Below are positions 1 to 9,099 of a stretch of 64,000 bases of DNA, piece after piece. Below the pieces are notes generated by a model. That model saw only the letters and a program-made list of their open reading frames with translations, was not told the origin of the DNA and searched no databases. The first letter of the stretch is position 1. Each line of letters starts with the position of its first letter. The DNA is from Amycolatopsis circi (GTDB taxonomy: Bacteria; Actinomycetota; Actinomycetes; Mycobacteriales; Pseudonocardiaceae): assembly GCF_003385235.1 (NCBI RefSeq), contig NZ_PQIA01000004.1, positions 50,082-114,081 on the forward strand. The letters run 5' to 3'. The translations under genes and the position numbers were made by a program.

Positions 1-560
1 GGGTCGACGACCAGCCGTTCCCGGGCGACGCCTGCGGTCTCCAGGGCGGCCAGCCGCTGGTCGAAGAACCGTTCGATACCCGCCCACACCGTTTCCGCCG
101 AGGTCAGGACCTTGGTGGCCAGCCCCGCGCGCTGCACCGAATGCATGACGATCAGCTGACAGCTCAGGCCGGCCAGCTCGTCGTACCGGCGGGGATCGGG
201 AAAGCCCTGGATGTCGTTGAGGTACGCAGCCCCGCGCGCGCCGGCGAAAAGCTGGGTCTCGGGCCGGAACGAGTCGACCGACACCGGGATGCCGGAGGCG
301 ACCAGTTCGTCCATGACTCCGGCCAGCCGCCGGATCTCCTCGTCGGCGGGCACCTTCTGCGCGTCCGGATGGCTCGCCGCCGGACCGAGTTCGACGATGT
401 CGGCGCCGTCCGCGTGCAACCGCCGGGCATGCGCCACGGCGTCCTCCGCGGACAGGAACCTGCCGCCGTCGGAAAACGAGTCGGCGGTGAGATTGACGAT
501 CCCGATCAGCCGGGGCCGCCCGGAACGAAGCAGGAGCGAGGGATCCTGATGCTGTGCCAC
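1..560 (-). CDS. Sul-type dihydropteroate synthase, partial (3' end outside the window)
   Basis: This should condense p-aminobenzoate with a dihydropterin pyrophosphate to give dihydropteroate in the cytoplasmic folate pathway. The N-terminal strand reads GIVNLTADSFSDGG, the normal DHPS pterin-site motif. The second motif, however, is ELGPAASHPDA instead of the usual DIGGESTRPGA. Further on come VSVDSFRPETQ, YLNDIQGFPDP and IVMHSVQ. These are the hallmarks I know from the mobile sulfonamide-resistance enzymes Sul1 and Sul2. I chose the GTG at 560 because GGAGG lies seven bases upstream; an in-frame ATG at 647 would add 29 poorly conserved residues. About 186 of some 280 residues are inside the window. 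It could be a normal housekeeping paralog, and sulfonamide insensitivity is only inferred. Confidence 0.85.
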   Translation of the reverse strand, partial: MAQHQDPSLLLRSGRPRLIGIVNLTADSFSDGGRFLSAEDAVAHARRLHADGADIVELGPAASHPDAQKVPADEEIRRLAGVMDELVASGIPVSVDSFRPETQLFAGARGAAYLNDIQGFPDPRRYDELAGLSCQLIVMHSVQRAGLATKVLTSAETVWAGIERFFDQRLAALETAGVARERLVVD

Positions 561-1003
561 CAGCGCGCCTCCCAGACCGAATCCAGAGGCCCAGGCGCGC
601 GGCTCGACGTCCCGAGGACGGAGCCGCTTCCCGATGGTCAGATCCATCTCGATGCGCCAGTAACGGCTCGAGCCGACTTTATCAACAAGTTCGGCTCTGC
701 GCCGAGACGCGGGCGTCCTCCAGCGGTCTGAGACGACGGCTTGCTCGCAGCAGAGCGCGCTCGAAACGGCGAGTCCGGTCCGCGGTTTCAAGGCGCGGGG
801 CGCCCCAGTTTGCTCCGGGCTGGTCTTTGCGGCATCTTTACGCGTGGTGTGCCGGGAAGTCTGGTCGGCCTGCCCGTGCCCAGCCGGGCGACGGGCGGTC
901 CGGTCGACCCCGAGGAGTCCGATGGCGCTGGCACCCGCGTTAGGCATGAGGAAAGAAATCGTGAGTTCCAGCGGAGTCGTCCGGCCCGCCGTAGCCTGGG
1001 GGC
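561..1003. other. Intergenic region, no gene supported
   Basis: This divergent gap separates the DHPS gene from the CBS-domain gene. The reading frames here are Arg/Pro-rich and look like non-coding GC-rich DNA. A slightly AT-richer patch near 675-690 could hold the promoter of the minus-strand DHPS gene. Nothing else stands out. Confidence 0.5.
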
Positions 1004-1450
1004 ATGCGCGCAGCGGAGCTGGCCGAGGAGTTCCCGGTCGTCGACCTCGATTCGGACGCGCTGGCGGCCGCGCGCCTGCTGGCCGAGCACCGGTTGCCGG
1101 GGCTGGTGGTGACGGACTCGTCCGGGTGCCCGCATTCGGTGCTGCCCGCCTCCGACGTGGTGCAGTTCCTGGTGCCGCCCTACGTGCGCGACGATCCGTC
1201 GCTGGCCGGGGTGCTCAGCGAGTCGATGGCCGACCGTGTCGCGGACAAACTGGGCGGGCGGACGGTGCGCGAGCTGCTGCCCGACGAACGACGCGAATTG
1301 CCGAAGGTCGACGCCGACGACACGATCGTGGAGGTCGCCGCCACGATGGCCCGATTGCATTGCCCGCTCGTGGCGGTCATGCGGGACCGGACGCTGCTCG
1401 GCGTGGTGTCCGCGTCGCGGTTGCTGGAGCACGCGCTGACGCCTCGCTGA
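1004..1450 (+). CDS. CBS domain-pair protein
   Basis: A 148-residue soluble protein made of two CBS modules, which usually bind adenosyl nucleotides and act as energy sensors. The first module lies at about residues 8-60 ([17 protein letters not shown]) and the second at about 85-145 ([24 protein letters not shown], then [12 protein letters not shown]). There is no catalytic domain. The gene ends 31 bases before the SLC13-type permease on the same strand, so the two are probably co-transcribed, and the CBS protein may gate or report on that transporter. The partner is inferred from position only. Confidence 0.85.
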   Translation: MRAAELAEEFPVVDLDSDALAAARLLAEHRLPGLVVTDSSGCPHSVLPASDVVQFLVPPYVRDDPSLAGVLSESMADRVADKLGGRTVRELLPDERRELPKVDADDTIVEVAATMARLHCPLVAVMRDRTLLGVVSASRLLEHALTPR

Positions 1451-1481
1451 TCCTGGCCGCGCCGATCCGGGCGGTCCGCCG

Positions 1482-2771
1482 GTGAGCACGGTCATCGCGG
1501 TCGTGGTGTTCGTGGTGGCCTACGTTTTCATCGCGACCGAGAAAATCCCAAAGATGACCGCCGCGCTGGCCGGGGCGGGCGTGGTGCTCGCGACCGGGGT
1601 GAGCGGGTCGGCCGACGCGTTCTTCTCCGAGGACACCGGCGTCGACTGGAACGTGCTGTTCCTGCTGCTCGGCATGATGATCATCGTCGGGATCCTGCGC
1701 CGCACCGGGGTGTTCGAGTTCGTCGCGATCTGGGCGGCCAAGCGCGCCAAGGGGTCGCCGCTGCGGATCATGCTGCTGCTGGTGCTGATCACCGCGGTCG
1801 CGTCGGCGTTCCTGGACAACGTGACCACGGTGCTGCTGATCGCCCCGGTGACGCTGCTGGTGTGCGACCGGCTCGACATCAGCCCGGTCCCGTTCCTGAT
1901 CGCCGAGGTCCTCGCCTCCAACATCGGCGGCACCGCGACCCTGATCGGCGACCCGCCGAACATCATCATCGGCAGCCGCGCGGGCTTGGCGTTCAACGAC
2001 TTCCTGCTCAACCTCGCGCCGATCGTCGTCATCGAACTCGTCGTGCTGGGGCTGGTGCTGCCGTGGCTGTTCCGCGGTTCGTTCACCGTCGACCCGCAGC
2101 GGGTCGCCGACGTGATGGCGCTCAACGAACGCGAAGCCATCCGGCAGCCGAAGCTGCTGGTGAAGTCCGGTGCCGTGCTGCTGCTGGTGTTCGCCGGATT
2201 CGTGCTGCATTCGGTGGTGCACCTGGACCCGTCGGTGGTCGCGCTGCTCGGCGCGGGGCTGCTGGTGCTGGTTTCGGGCACTCAGCCGAACCAGTACCTG
2301 GACGGGGTCGAATGGGAAACGCTGCTGTTCTTCGCCGGTCTGTTCATCATGATCGGGGCGCTGGTCAAGACCGGCGTGATCGACTGGCTCGCGAAACTCG
2401 CCGCCGACGCCACCGGCGGGAACGCGATGCTGGCGGTCTTCCTGATCCTCGGGGTGTCCGCGCTGCTGTCCGGCGTCATCGACAACATCCCTTACGTGGC
2501 CACGATGAGCCCGCTCGTGCTCGCGCTCGCTCACGACATCCCGGACCCCGCGCATTCCGAGGCGCTGTGGTGGTCGCTGGCGCTCGGCGCGGACTTCGGC
2601 GGCAACATGACCGCGGTCGGGGCCAGCGCGAACGTCGTCGTGCTCGGCATCGCCGCCCGAGCCGGGGCGCCGATCTCGTTCTGGGAATTCACCAAGAAGG
2701 GCGCGGTCGTCACGCTGATCACCGTGCTGGTCGCCGCGCCGTACCTGTGGCTGCGCTACTTCGTCTTCTGA
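1482..2771 (+). CDS. SLC13/ArsB-NhaD family ion permease
   Basis: A 429-residue polytopic membrane protein with roughly eleven hydrophobic segments, of the ion-transporter superfamily that includes ArsB, NhaD and citrate/dicarboxylate carriers. Recognisable segments are the repeated amphipathic signatures [15 protein letters not shown] (near residue 110) and its second-half counterpart [19 protein letters not shown] (near residue 330), plus [19 protein letters not shown] and [19 protein letters not shown]. These pairs form the inverted-repeat substrate site of the family. The start is GTG at 1482. The substrate (arsenite, sodium/proton or an organic anion) cannot be told from sequence. A CBS protein precedes it and a long inverted repeat follows. 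Confidence 0.85.
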   Translation: MSTVIAVVVFVVAYVFIATEKIPKMTAALAGAGVVLATGVSGSADAFFSEDTGVDWNVLFLLLGMMIIVGILRRTGVFEFVAIWAAKRAKGSPLRIMLLLVLITAVASAFLDNVTTVLLIAPVTLLVCDRLDISPVPFLIAEVLASNIGGTATLIGDPPNIIIGSRAGLAFNDFLLNLAPIVVIELVVLGLVLPWLFRGSFTVDPQRVADVMALNEREAIRQPKLLVKSGAVLLLVFAGFVLHSVVHLDPSVVALLGAGLLVLVSGTQPNQYLDGVEWETLLFFAGLFIMIGALVKTGVIDWLAKLAADATGGNAMLAVFLILGVSALLSGVIDNIPYVATMSPLVLALAHDIPDPAHSEALWWSLALGADFGGNMTAVGASANVVVLGIAARAGAPISFWEFTKKGAVVTLITVLVAAPYLWLRYFVF

Positions 2772-2851
2772 CCCGCTACCTGCGGCGGAACGCCTGCTGG
2801 TCGCGAGGGGTTGATCGCCGTGTTCGCGGCGGGAGTGCTGGGGGCAGCTGG

Positions 2852-2912
2852 GAATTCCGTGAGGGGAACCCTGCGGGACTCTGATTCCGTCGGGGTTCCC
2901 CTCACGGAATTC
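2852..2912. repeat. Long inverted repeat, 20-bp perfect arms
   Basis: Arms at 2852-2871 (GAATTCCGTGAGGGGAACCC) and 2893-2912 are perfect reverse complements around a 21-base loop. It lies 80 bases after the permease stop and could terminate transcription, although there is no T-tract. It shares the CCGTGARGG stem core and a TGCGGGA...GATTCC centre with the element at 28138-28194, which suggests one repeat family. Confidence 0.85.
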
Positions 2913-3008
2913 TGCGGGAGCGGAGCCGCGCGCGGCCTGGTCCCTGCTGGCCCCGCCGCTCACTGCTGCTGAGAAACCGGTGCCGGAAATGCCGCCGCCT
3001 GGTCAAGT

Positions 3009-3251
3009 GTGAGCGATCCCGTAACCCTGTCCGTGCACAACTGTTGCATACTGCATCAATGTCGTCGGGCCCGCGCGGTCGCCGAGGCCGTGGCCGAGGA
3101 CCACGAGGGACCGGTCGGCGATCTCGCTGAGCTGCCTCTCCTGGTGACGAGTGATTCCACGCTTGCCGACGCGCTTGACGCGCTGGCTCAGGCGCCGGGC
3201 ACCGGTCTCCCGGCGCTGAGCGCGCTGGAACCTGCCACGGCTCGCGGCTGA
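3009..3251 (+). pseudogene. Possible CBS-domain remnant
   Basis: An 80-codon frame from GTG. Its second half (LPLLVTSDSTLADALDALAQ, then GTGLPALSALEP) looks like the first half of a CBS domain, with the usual d-stl-dAL-lla and GLPVl pattern. The N-terminal part (VHNCCILHQCRRARAVAEAV) matches nothing I know. It may be the surviving tail of a larger protein or a short real gene. There is no convincing ribosome binding site. Confidence 0.3.
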
Positions 3252-3318
3252 GTGTGCCGGGGTGCGGCCATGCGGAAGGCAGGCGGTCCGCGCCTCGACA
3301 CCGGCCGCGGGTTCCTTC

Positions 3319-3900
3319 TCACTTCGCCCCCGCGGGTGGCCGGAGCCCGTCCATCAAGAGGTCGAGCAGGCGACCGGCCATCGCCTGGTGCTCAGGTGAG
3401 CCAGCCACGGTGAAGATGCCGATGAGGGCGGCGGCGATGTCTTCGGCAGGGACGTCGGCGCGGAGTTCCCCGCTCGTGCAGCCTGCTTCGAGGAGGCCGT
3501 CGATGGCCGCGAGCAGTTCGGTCCTCGTGTGGGCGTGGGCGATCTCGCCGGATTCGACCATCGCGAGCAGCGTGTCGAGCATGCCGTTCTTGGTCGCGAT
3601 CCAATCGCCGAACAGGTCCATCCAGCGGCGCAGCGCCGCGGCCGGGCCGAGTTGGGCGAGAAGTTCGCGGGCGCCGCTGGTGAGCCGCGAGACCTGGTCT
3701 TGGTAGACCGCGTCGACCAGCGACTCTCGGGTGGGGAAGTGCCGGTAGAGGGTGGCGATGCCGACGCCTGCTTCGTGGGCGATCGCGCGCATCGACGGCT
3801 CGGTCTCGGCCGAAGCGAACAAGCGGGTCGCCACGTCCAGCAGCTGCTGGCGGTTGCGGGTCGCGTCCGCCCGCGGTCGGGTGATCTTTGCGGCGGCCAA
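3319..3900 (-). CDS. TetR family transcriptional regulator
   Basis: 193 residues. The N-terminal helix-turn-helix lies at about residues 15-62 (LLDVATRLFASAETEPSMRAI; HEAGVGIATLYRHFPTRESL), followed by an all-helical ligand domain typical of the SBP_bac-like TetR_C group (LDLLMDGLRP near the end). The start is TTG at 3900, because a TGA stop lies three codons upstream in frame and GGAG sits just ahead. It is divergent from the oxidoreductase at 3980, and the shared 79-bp spacer holds a palindrome, so it most likely represses that gene and itself. Confidence 0.88.
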   Translation of the reverse strand: MAAAKITRPRADATRNRQQLLDVATRLFASAETEPSMRAIAHEAGVGIATLYRHFPTRESLVDAVYQDQVSRLTSGARELLAQLGPAAALRRWMDLFGDWIATKNGMLDTLLAMVESGEIAHAHTRTELLAAIDGLLEAGCTSGELRADVPAEDIAAALIGIFTVAGSPEHQAMAGRLLDLLMDGLRPPAGAK

Positions 3901-3939
3901 AACGGATCACGCTCCACTTGTGCTAGATTCGAACTCGGT

Positions 3940-3959
3940 AAACGGAGCATAGTCCGTTT
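3940..3959. promoter_or_regulatory. Putative TetR operator
   Basis: AAACGGA and TCCGTTT form perfect 7-bp arms around GCATAG. The site is centred between the divergent TetR gene and the oxidoreductase gene, about 20 bases before the latter's start. Its position and symmetry fit a TetR dimer site; binding is inferred. Confidence 0.65.
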
Positions 3960-3979
3960 GTGTTGCGGCAGGAGTGAGC

Positions 3980-4927
3980 ATGAAAGAACCGAGCGCCCGC
4001 CCGAGCCGGGCGGTGCAGTTCGCGTCGTTCGGCGGGCCGGAGGCCTTGAACGTCAATGAAGTGCCGGTGCCGCAGGCCGGTCCGGGACAGATCCGCGTGC
4101 GGGTCGCGGCGGCCGGACTGAATCCGATGGACTGGTTCATGACCTCCGACGCGGAGACCGCCGCACGATTCGGGCTGAGCCTGCCGTGCGGGTTCGGCAC
4201 CGACTACGCGGGCACCGTGGACCAGGTCGGCGACGACGTGCGCGCGTTCGCGGTCGGCGACCGGGTGTTCGGCGGCGCGATGTCCCGCGCGGTCGCCGAC
4301 TACGTAATCGTGGACGTGGCGGGGACTATCGCGGCGGGCGGCGAGGCGCACCGCACTCCGGACGGCGTCGACGACCGCACTGCCGCCGCACTTGCTATCG
4401 CGGGCTGCACGGCGGCCGCGGCTCTGGCCGTAATCAATCCGGGTCCGGACGACACGGTGCTCGTCGGCGGCGGGGGAGGCGGGGTCGGCGTGTTCGCCGT
4501 CCAACTCGCGCGGCTCGCAGGTGCGCGAGTGATCGGGACAGGTTCGGCATCTTCGGCCGATGCCTTGCGCGCCCTGGGAGCCGAGCCGGTCGTCTATGGC
4601 GAGGGCCTGGCCGACCGGGTCCGTGCGCTGGCTCCCGCTGGCATCACTGCGGCCATGGATCTGCACGGGACGGACACCGCGCAGGCGGCGCGCGAACTCG
4701 GTGTGCCTGACGAGCGCATCACCGCCATCGCCGCCCAGATCGACGGGATTACGCCAGCGAACGGTGCCAGCGCGGCTCCGGGTGCCATCGAGGAGATCGC
4801 TGGCCTGGTGGCGGCAGGGCGGCTCCGGGTGCCGATCGCGGCGACCTTCCCGGTCGAGCGGATCCCCGCCGCGGTCGAGCTTCAGGCGGAGCGCCACGTG
4901 CACGGGAAGGTCGTCATCGACCTCTAG
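3980..4927 (+). CDS. NADP-dependent zinc-free medium-chain oxidoreductase
   Basis: 315 residues of the quinone oxidoreductase/zeta-crystallin branch of the MDR superfamily. The N-terminal GroES-like domain contains VRVAAAGLNPMDW and GTDYAGTVDQVGDDV. The nucleotide-binding loop near residues 155-165 reads VGGGGGGVGVFAVQLAR. Zinc ligands are absent, as expected for enoyl/quinone reductases. I prefer the ATG at 3980, with GGAG at 3971-3974, over the GTG at 3974. It probably reduces an electrophilic enone or quinone that also acts as the inducer for the neighbouring TetR protein; that substrate is a guess. Confidence 0.88.
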   Translation: MKEPSARPSRAVQFASFGGPEALNVNEVPVPQAGPGQIRVRVAAAGLNPMDWFMTSDAETAARFGLSLPCGFGTDYAGTVDQVGDDVRAFAVGDRVFGGAMSRAVADYVIVDVAGTIAAGGEAHRTPDGVDDRTAAALAIAGCTAAAALAVINPGPDDTVLVGGGGGGVGVFAVQLARLAGARVIGTGSASSADALRALGAEPVVYGEGLADRVRALAPAGITAAMDLHGTDTAQAARELGVPDERITAIAAQIDGITPANGASAAPGAIEEIAGLVAAGRLRVPIAATFPVERIPAAVELQAERHVHGKVVIDL

Positions 4928-5017
4928 GAACGGGAACCGGGACCGGAGGATGCAACCTGAGACAGTGGCGGTGAACGACATGCGGGCACCGCCGCCGCGT
5001 GAAGCAGTACGCCGAGA

Positions 5018-5455
5018 TCACGCGCGGGCGTCCGGCAGCCAGGGGTAGCGGCTGGCGTCCGCGTCGCCGTAGTCCGGGTCCAGATAAATGTGCAGGCGCT
5101 GGATCCTGCCGTCGCGGATTTCGAACACATTGCAGAAGCGGCCGCCCAGTCCTTCGGTCGCCCGCCAAGGGGTGCCGTCGGCGAGCACGCCGTGGGTGAT
5201 GCCTTCGACGACGACGTAGTCGCCCTGCTCGACGTAGTTGAAGTAGGGCACCTCGTGGACGATCGAGGAGAACATCACGAACACATCCGCGAACAGCTGC
5301 TTGATCTCGGCGATGCCGCGCGCGGGCTCGTGCTTCGGGAAGTAGACGTAGGCGTTGTCGGCGAAGAGGCCGAGGAAGTCCTCGCCGGCGTCCATGTGCT
5401 TGAAATACGTTTCCGCGATTGCCTTGCGGTCGACGGTGACTTCGTTGTGCACCAT
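5018..5455 (-). CDS. SnoaL-like/NTF2-fold protein
   Basis: 145 residues with the cone-shaped NTF2 fold pattern: an N-terminal helix pair (AIAETYFKHMDAGEDFLGLF), then FADNAYVYFP, and strands with WRATEGLGGRFCNVFEI and GRIQRLHIYLDPDY. The family includes polyketide cyclases, limonene-epoxide hydrolases and ring-fission accessory proteins, but no catalytic set can be confirmed here. It is the last gene of the operon that starts with the FAH-family hydrolase, 16 bases after the flavin hydroxylase, so it probably handles a product of that hydroxylase. Confidence 0.8.
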   Translation of the reverse strand: MVHNEVTVDRKAIAETYFKHMDAGEDFLGLFADNAYVYFPKHEPARGIAEIKQLFADVFVMFSSIVHEVPYFNYVEQGDYVVVEGITHGVLADGTPWRATEGLGGRFCNVFEIRDGRIQRLHIYLDPDYGDADASRYPWLPDARA

Positions 5456-5471
5456 GACATTCCTTTCGTAG

Positions 5472-7214
5472 TTACCGAGCCAACACCTGGCGGAGGACGC
5501 TCCGCAGTGTCCCGGCGGGATCGTCGGCGAGATCGGTGCTGCGCCAGGCGACGTGATGGTCCGGACGGACGAGCAGGCAGCCGCGTTCTCTGATCTCGCG
5601 TACGCGTTCCCAGTCGCCGAGCGGGTCGGCGTACTCGCAGCCGAGGCCGATCTGGCGGGCGGCTAGTTCGATCCCGAATTCGGTGGCCAGTTTGCCCGCC
5701 GCGTCCAGCCAGTCCTGTCCGCCGATGCCGGTGAGCACGGTGAACTGCCCATGGCCGGTGATGTCCATAGTGGACACCGGGGTTCCGGCGTGTTCGAGCC
5801 ACGCGTGCGGCAAACGCGCCCCGGGATGGCTGGTGGCTTCGTAGTACAGCTCCGGATCGCGGGCGGGGACCGGCCAGGGCGTGCCGTCGGACGCGACCGC
5901 GGTCGACGCGTAGTGCTGGCCGAGTTCGACGCCGTGTGCGTTGAACTGGTAGTTCTGCAGTTCGACCGCCTCGCGCAGTTCGGCGCGGCGGGCCTGGCCT
6001 TCCGGGGTGTCCGCGGCGAGGCCGGCGAGACTGCGCCATCCCTCGTCGGTGCTCTGGCCGGGACGGAAGCCGAATGCCTGCGAAATCGGCCGCATATCCT
6101 CGACGCTGCGCATCGCGCGGTCGACCACCTGCTTGCCGACCGGCTGCCGTTCCGCGTCGTAGGTGTCGAGCAACGCTTCCCCTGCCTCGCCGCGGACCAC
6201 GGAGGCGAGTTTCCACGCCAGGTTGAACGCGTCCTGCACTGAGGTGTTGGTGCCGAGCCCGTTCGCGGGCGGATGCCGGTGCGCGGCGTCTCCGGCCAGG
6301 AACACCCGGCCGTGACGGTACGAGCGGGCGACCAGGTGGTTGATCTGCCATTCGCTGACGGCCTTGACCCGGACGTCGACGTCCGGGTCGCCGATGATGG
6401 CCGACGCTCGCGCGCGGACGGCGTCGGGAGAGAGGTCGGGCGCGCCTTCGGCCGGGTCGTACATGAAGAGCATGACCCATTCGGTCCACGGTTTGACGCA
6501 GACGAACGTGCCCGAGCCGACCCAATAGTCGTTGCCCGGCTGGCACATCCAGTACAGCGTGCCGGGCCGGTGCGCGGTGTAGCGGGCGAGATCGGCCTCC
6601 AGCCACACATTCGCGGCGCGGCCGAGCCCGGATTCGCCGTCGAACTCGAAGCCGAGCTGGTCGGCCACGGTGCTGCGGCCGCCGTCCGCGCCGATCACGT
6701 ATCGCGCGACGATTTCCTCTGAGACTCCGGTTTCCCGGTCGAGGACCACCGCGTGGACGGCGTCCGGCGTCTGCGAGATCCGCACCAGTTCGGTCGAGAA
6801 CCGGAGGTCGGCACCGTGGCGCTCGGCTCCCTCGCGCAGCACTGGTTCGAGGATGTGCTGCGGGATATTGCACATCGCGCTGGGGCTGGCGGCGGCGTAA
6901 TCGGCGTGCCGCGCGGTGCCGCTGCCCCAGGTTTTGAGCCGGGCCAGTTCCTGTCCGGCGAAGCTGGTGGCCCAGACGTTGTCGCCCATCAGCTCGTTGG
7001 GCACCGCGACCTCCCGCACGGCGTCCTCGATGCCGAGGTCGCGGAAGACTTCCATGGTGCGCTGATTGGTGATGTGGGCCCGCGGAGAGTGCGCGGTGCC
7101 CGGGTATTTCGTGATCGTGACGGCACGCACGCCCTGCGCGGCGAGCAGCGCGGACGCGGTCAGGCCGGCGGGACCGGCTCCGACGACCAGTACATCGGTT
7201 TCGCAAGCGGGCAT
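5472..7214 (-). CDS. FAD-dependent aromatic hydroxylase (PheA/TfdB type)
   Basis: A 580-residue class A flavoprotein monooxygenase that should insert one oxygen into a phenolic ring using NAD(P)H and O2. The dinucleotide fold starts at residue 8 (VLVVGAGPAGLTASALLA). The second FAD motif is VFLAGDAAHRHPPANGLGTN near residue 305. A C-terminal thioredoxin-like domain follows, with VLTGIGGQDWLD, as in the 2,4-dichlorophenol and 3-hydroxyphenylpropionate hydroxylase group. It sits between the SnoaL-like protein and a VOC dioxygenase, which suggests that it makes a catechol for ring cleavage. The exact phenol is unknown. Confidence 0.88.
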   Translation of the reverse strand: MPACETDVLVVGAGPAGLTASALLAAQGVRAVTITKYPGTAHSPRAHITNQRTMEVFRDLGIEDAVREVAVPNELMGDNVWATSFAGQELARLKTWGSGTARHADYAAASPSAMCNIPQHILEPVLREGAERHGADLRFSTELVRISQTPDAVHAVVLDRETGVSEEIVARYVIGADGGRSTVADQLGFEFDGESGLGRAANVWLEADLARYTAHRPGTLYWMCQPGNDYWVGSGTFVCVKPWTEWVMLFMYDPAEGAPDLSPDAVRARASAIIGDPDVDVRVKAVSEWQINHLVARSYRHGRVFLAGDAAHRHPPANGLGTNTSVQDAFNLAWKLASVVRGEAGEALLDTYDAERQPVGKQVVDRAMRSVEDMRPISQAFGFRPGQSTDEGWRSLAGLAADTPEGQARRAELREAVELQNYQFNAHGVELGQHYASTAVASDGTPWPVPARDPELYYEATSHPGARLPHAWLEHAGTPVSTMDITGHGQFTVLTGIGGQDWLDAAGKLATEFGIELAARQIGLGCEYADPLGDWERVREIRERGCLLVRPDHHVAWRSTDLADDPAGTLRSVLRQVLAR

Positions 7215-7271
7215 GACGGATCGACCTCCTGGGCCGCGCCCAGTCAGCAGGGATGAAAGGAGACGGCCGGG

Positions 7272-8195
7272 TCAGCCGGCCTGGTGCGCGCCGGTCATGA
7301 GCGCGGCGAGATCGTCGGGGTGCAGGAACGACGGCGGGGGAGGCGGGCCCCAGTTGAACAGTCCCTTGGCGCCTTCCAGGGTTTCCGGCGTCCAGAGCTG
7401 GTCGTCGAGAATGCTGTCCATGTCGGAGTAGTACTCGGAGAAGTTGCCCGCGGGATCCTTGAGGTACCAGAAGAAATTCGATCCGGCGTGGTGCCGTCCG
7501 AGGCCCCAGACGTGCCGTTCGGGGTGGTCCTCGAGCATCGCGGTGGCGCCGCGGCCGACCTCGTCGACGTCCTCGACCTGCCAGGACGTGTGGTGCAGGA
7601 AAGCGACCGGCGCGGCGAGCGCGAGCACGTTGTGGTGGTCGGTCGAACAGCGCATGAACGCGCCGTGCCCCTTGATCGCGTCGCTGGTCTTGAATCCCAG
7701 CCCGGCGGTGAAGAACTGGATGGTGCGCTCGTGGTCGGGGGAGCCGACGACGACATGGCCGAGCTTGCGCGGACGCACCGGGCCGGAGCGCAGCACGCCG
7801 GGCGCCCGCGTGTTCGGGCGCTCCAGCCGTCCGGGCCCGTTGTACGGCGTGGGCGGCTCGGGATCCTGGTGCAGCCGCTCGGCGATCCGGACGACCACCT
7901 GGAACCCGGTGACCGGTTCGCGCGTGAACAGCGTGTCGCCGGCGATCTCCGCCGGAATGTCCAAAGAGGACAGCTGGCGGCGGATGCGGGCGAGGTCGTC
8001 CGGGTCGTCCGCGCCGATGCTCAGTTCCATCAGCTGCCGTCGTGGCGAGTGGACGATTTTCAGCTGACGGCCGCCGTCGCGGGTGCTGAACCAGCCGTCG
8101 GCGTCCTCGGCGAGCCCGAAGTCCCGGTAGTAGCGGGCGGTCCCGGCGACGTCGGGCACGCCGACGACGAGCGAGTTCAACCGGTGCAGTGCCAT
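7272..8195 (-). CDS. VOC-family extradiol-type ring-cleavage dioxygenase
   Basis: 307 residues made of two vicinal-oxygen-chelate modules. The N-terminal one starts LNSLVVGVPDVAGTARYYRDF and the C-terminal one starts KLGHVVVGSPDHERTIQFF. Candidate iron(II) ligands are His in KLGHVVV, His in LHHTSWQV and Glu in NFSEYYSD, the usual 2-His-1-carboxylate set of type I extradiol dioxygenases. The family cleaves catechols next to the diol. It lies between the flavin hydroxylase and the FAH hydrolase in one operon, in the expected order of a meta-cleavage route. The substrate is not identified. Confidence 0.85.
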   Translation of the reverse strand: MALHRLNSLVVGVPDVAGTARYYRDFGLAEDADGWFSTRDGGRQLKIVHSPRRQLMELSIGADDPDDLARIRRQLSSLDIPAEIAGDTLFTREPVTGFQVVVRIAERLHQDPEPPTPYNGPGRLERPNTRAPGVLRSGPVRPRKLGHVVVGSPDHERTIQFFTAGLGFKTSDAIKGHGAFMRCSTDHHNVLALAAPVAFLHHTSWQVEDVDEVGRGATAMLEDHPERHVWGLGRHHAGSNFFWYLKDPAGNFSEYYSDMDSILDDQLWTPETLEGAKGLFNWGPPPPPSFLHPDDLAALMTGAHQAG

Positions 8196-8211
8196 TGTCC
8201 AGCCCTTTCCG

Positions 8212-9063
8212 CTAAGCGGCGACCATCCGCTGCCGCAGTTCGCCGATGCCGTGGACGTAGCTGACGAGCTGGTCGCCCGCCTTGAGGTAGCGCTGCGGCG
8301 TGCGGCCCATGCCGACGCCGGACGGGGTGCCGGTGAAGATGACGTCGCCGGGCAGCAGGGGCGTCACGGCGGACAGCCGCGCGATCAGCGCTGGGACCGA
8401 GAACACCATCTGCGAGGTGCGGCCCTTCTGCACCTGCTCGCCGTTGACGAGCGCGCCGAGTTCTAGATCGTCGCGGTCGGGCAGTTCGTCCGGCGACACG
8501 ACCACCGGGCCGAGCGGCCCGAAACCGGGGTAGGACTTGGCGAGGCTGAACTGCGGGGCGGGACCGGCCAGCTGGAGCAGCCGTTCGGAGATGTCCTGTC
8601 CGACGGTCAGCCCGGCGACGTAGTCCCAAGCCTGGTCCTCGGCGACCCGTTCGGCGCGCTTGCCGACGACCGCGACCAGTTCGACCTCCCAGTCGACGTT
8701 CCCGCCGTCCGGGAGAACGACTTCGCCGTACGGGCCGGTGAGGCAGGTCGGGAATTTGGTGAACACCGGCGGCGTCTCGGGCACGGCGAAGGACGATTCG
8801 GCCGCGTGATCGGCGTAGTTCAGGCCGATCGCGAACACCTGGCGCGGCGCCGGGACCGGATTGCCCAGCTGGTCGTCGCGCACCGGCCGTTCGAGCGCGT
8901 GCCCCTCGCCGATCGTCGCGGCGAATTCGGACAGCTCGGCCCAGTGCTCGTAGGCCTGCTGGGCGTCCGGGCCGAACCGCCCGCCGCTGGCCTCGGCCGC
9001 GTCGACGGCCTTGCCCGGTGCGGTGACCAGGGCCAGTCGTCCGTCCACAGTGGCGACTTTCAT
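8212..9063 (-). CDS. Fumarylacetoacetate hydrolase family protein
   Basis: 283 residues with the FAH fold. Landmarks are FAIGLNYADHAAES (around residue 75), the metal-binding stretch DWEVELVAVVGKRA, and VIFTGTPSGVGMGR near residue 245. Members hydrolyse or decarboxylate beta-diketo acids made by ring cleavage. The start is ATG at 9063; the frame stays open far upstream but runs through the divergent GntR gene and is not real there. It is the first gene of the minus-strand operon FAH, VOC dioxygenase, hydroxylase, SnoaL-like, with its own promoter facing the GntR gene. Confidence 0.88.
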   Translation of the reverse strand: MKVATVDGRLALVTAPGKAVDAAEASGGRFGPDAQQAYEHWAELSEFAATIGEGHALERPVRDDQLGNPVPAPRQVFAIGLNYADHAAESSFAVPETPPVFTKFPTCLTGPYGEVVLPDGGNVDWEVELVAVVGKRAERVAEDQAWDYVAGLTVGQDISERLLQLAGPAPQFSLAKSYPGFGPLGPVVVSPDELPDRDDLELGALVNGEQVQKGRTSQMVFSVPALIARLSAVTPLLPGDVIFTGTPSGVGMGRTPQRYLKAGDQLVSYVHGIGELRQRMVAA

Positions 9064-9099
9064 GCGGGGCTCCTTCGCGTCCGGCTTCGGTGTCCTCCA

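Noticed and set aside
2852..2912. The inverted repeat as an intrinsic terminator
   Set aside because: The stem is long and stable, but there is no U-tract, and its sister copy lies between divergent genes where termination makes little sense. It is kept as a repeat element instead.
1377..2963. A 528-codon minus-strand open frame opposite the SLC13 permease
   Set aside because: It is rich in Arg, Gln, His and Asp without any fold pattern, the usual antisense shadow of a GC-rich membrane-protein gene. The plus strand has clear transporter motifs.
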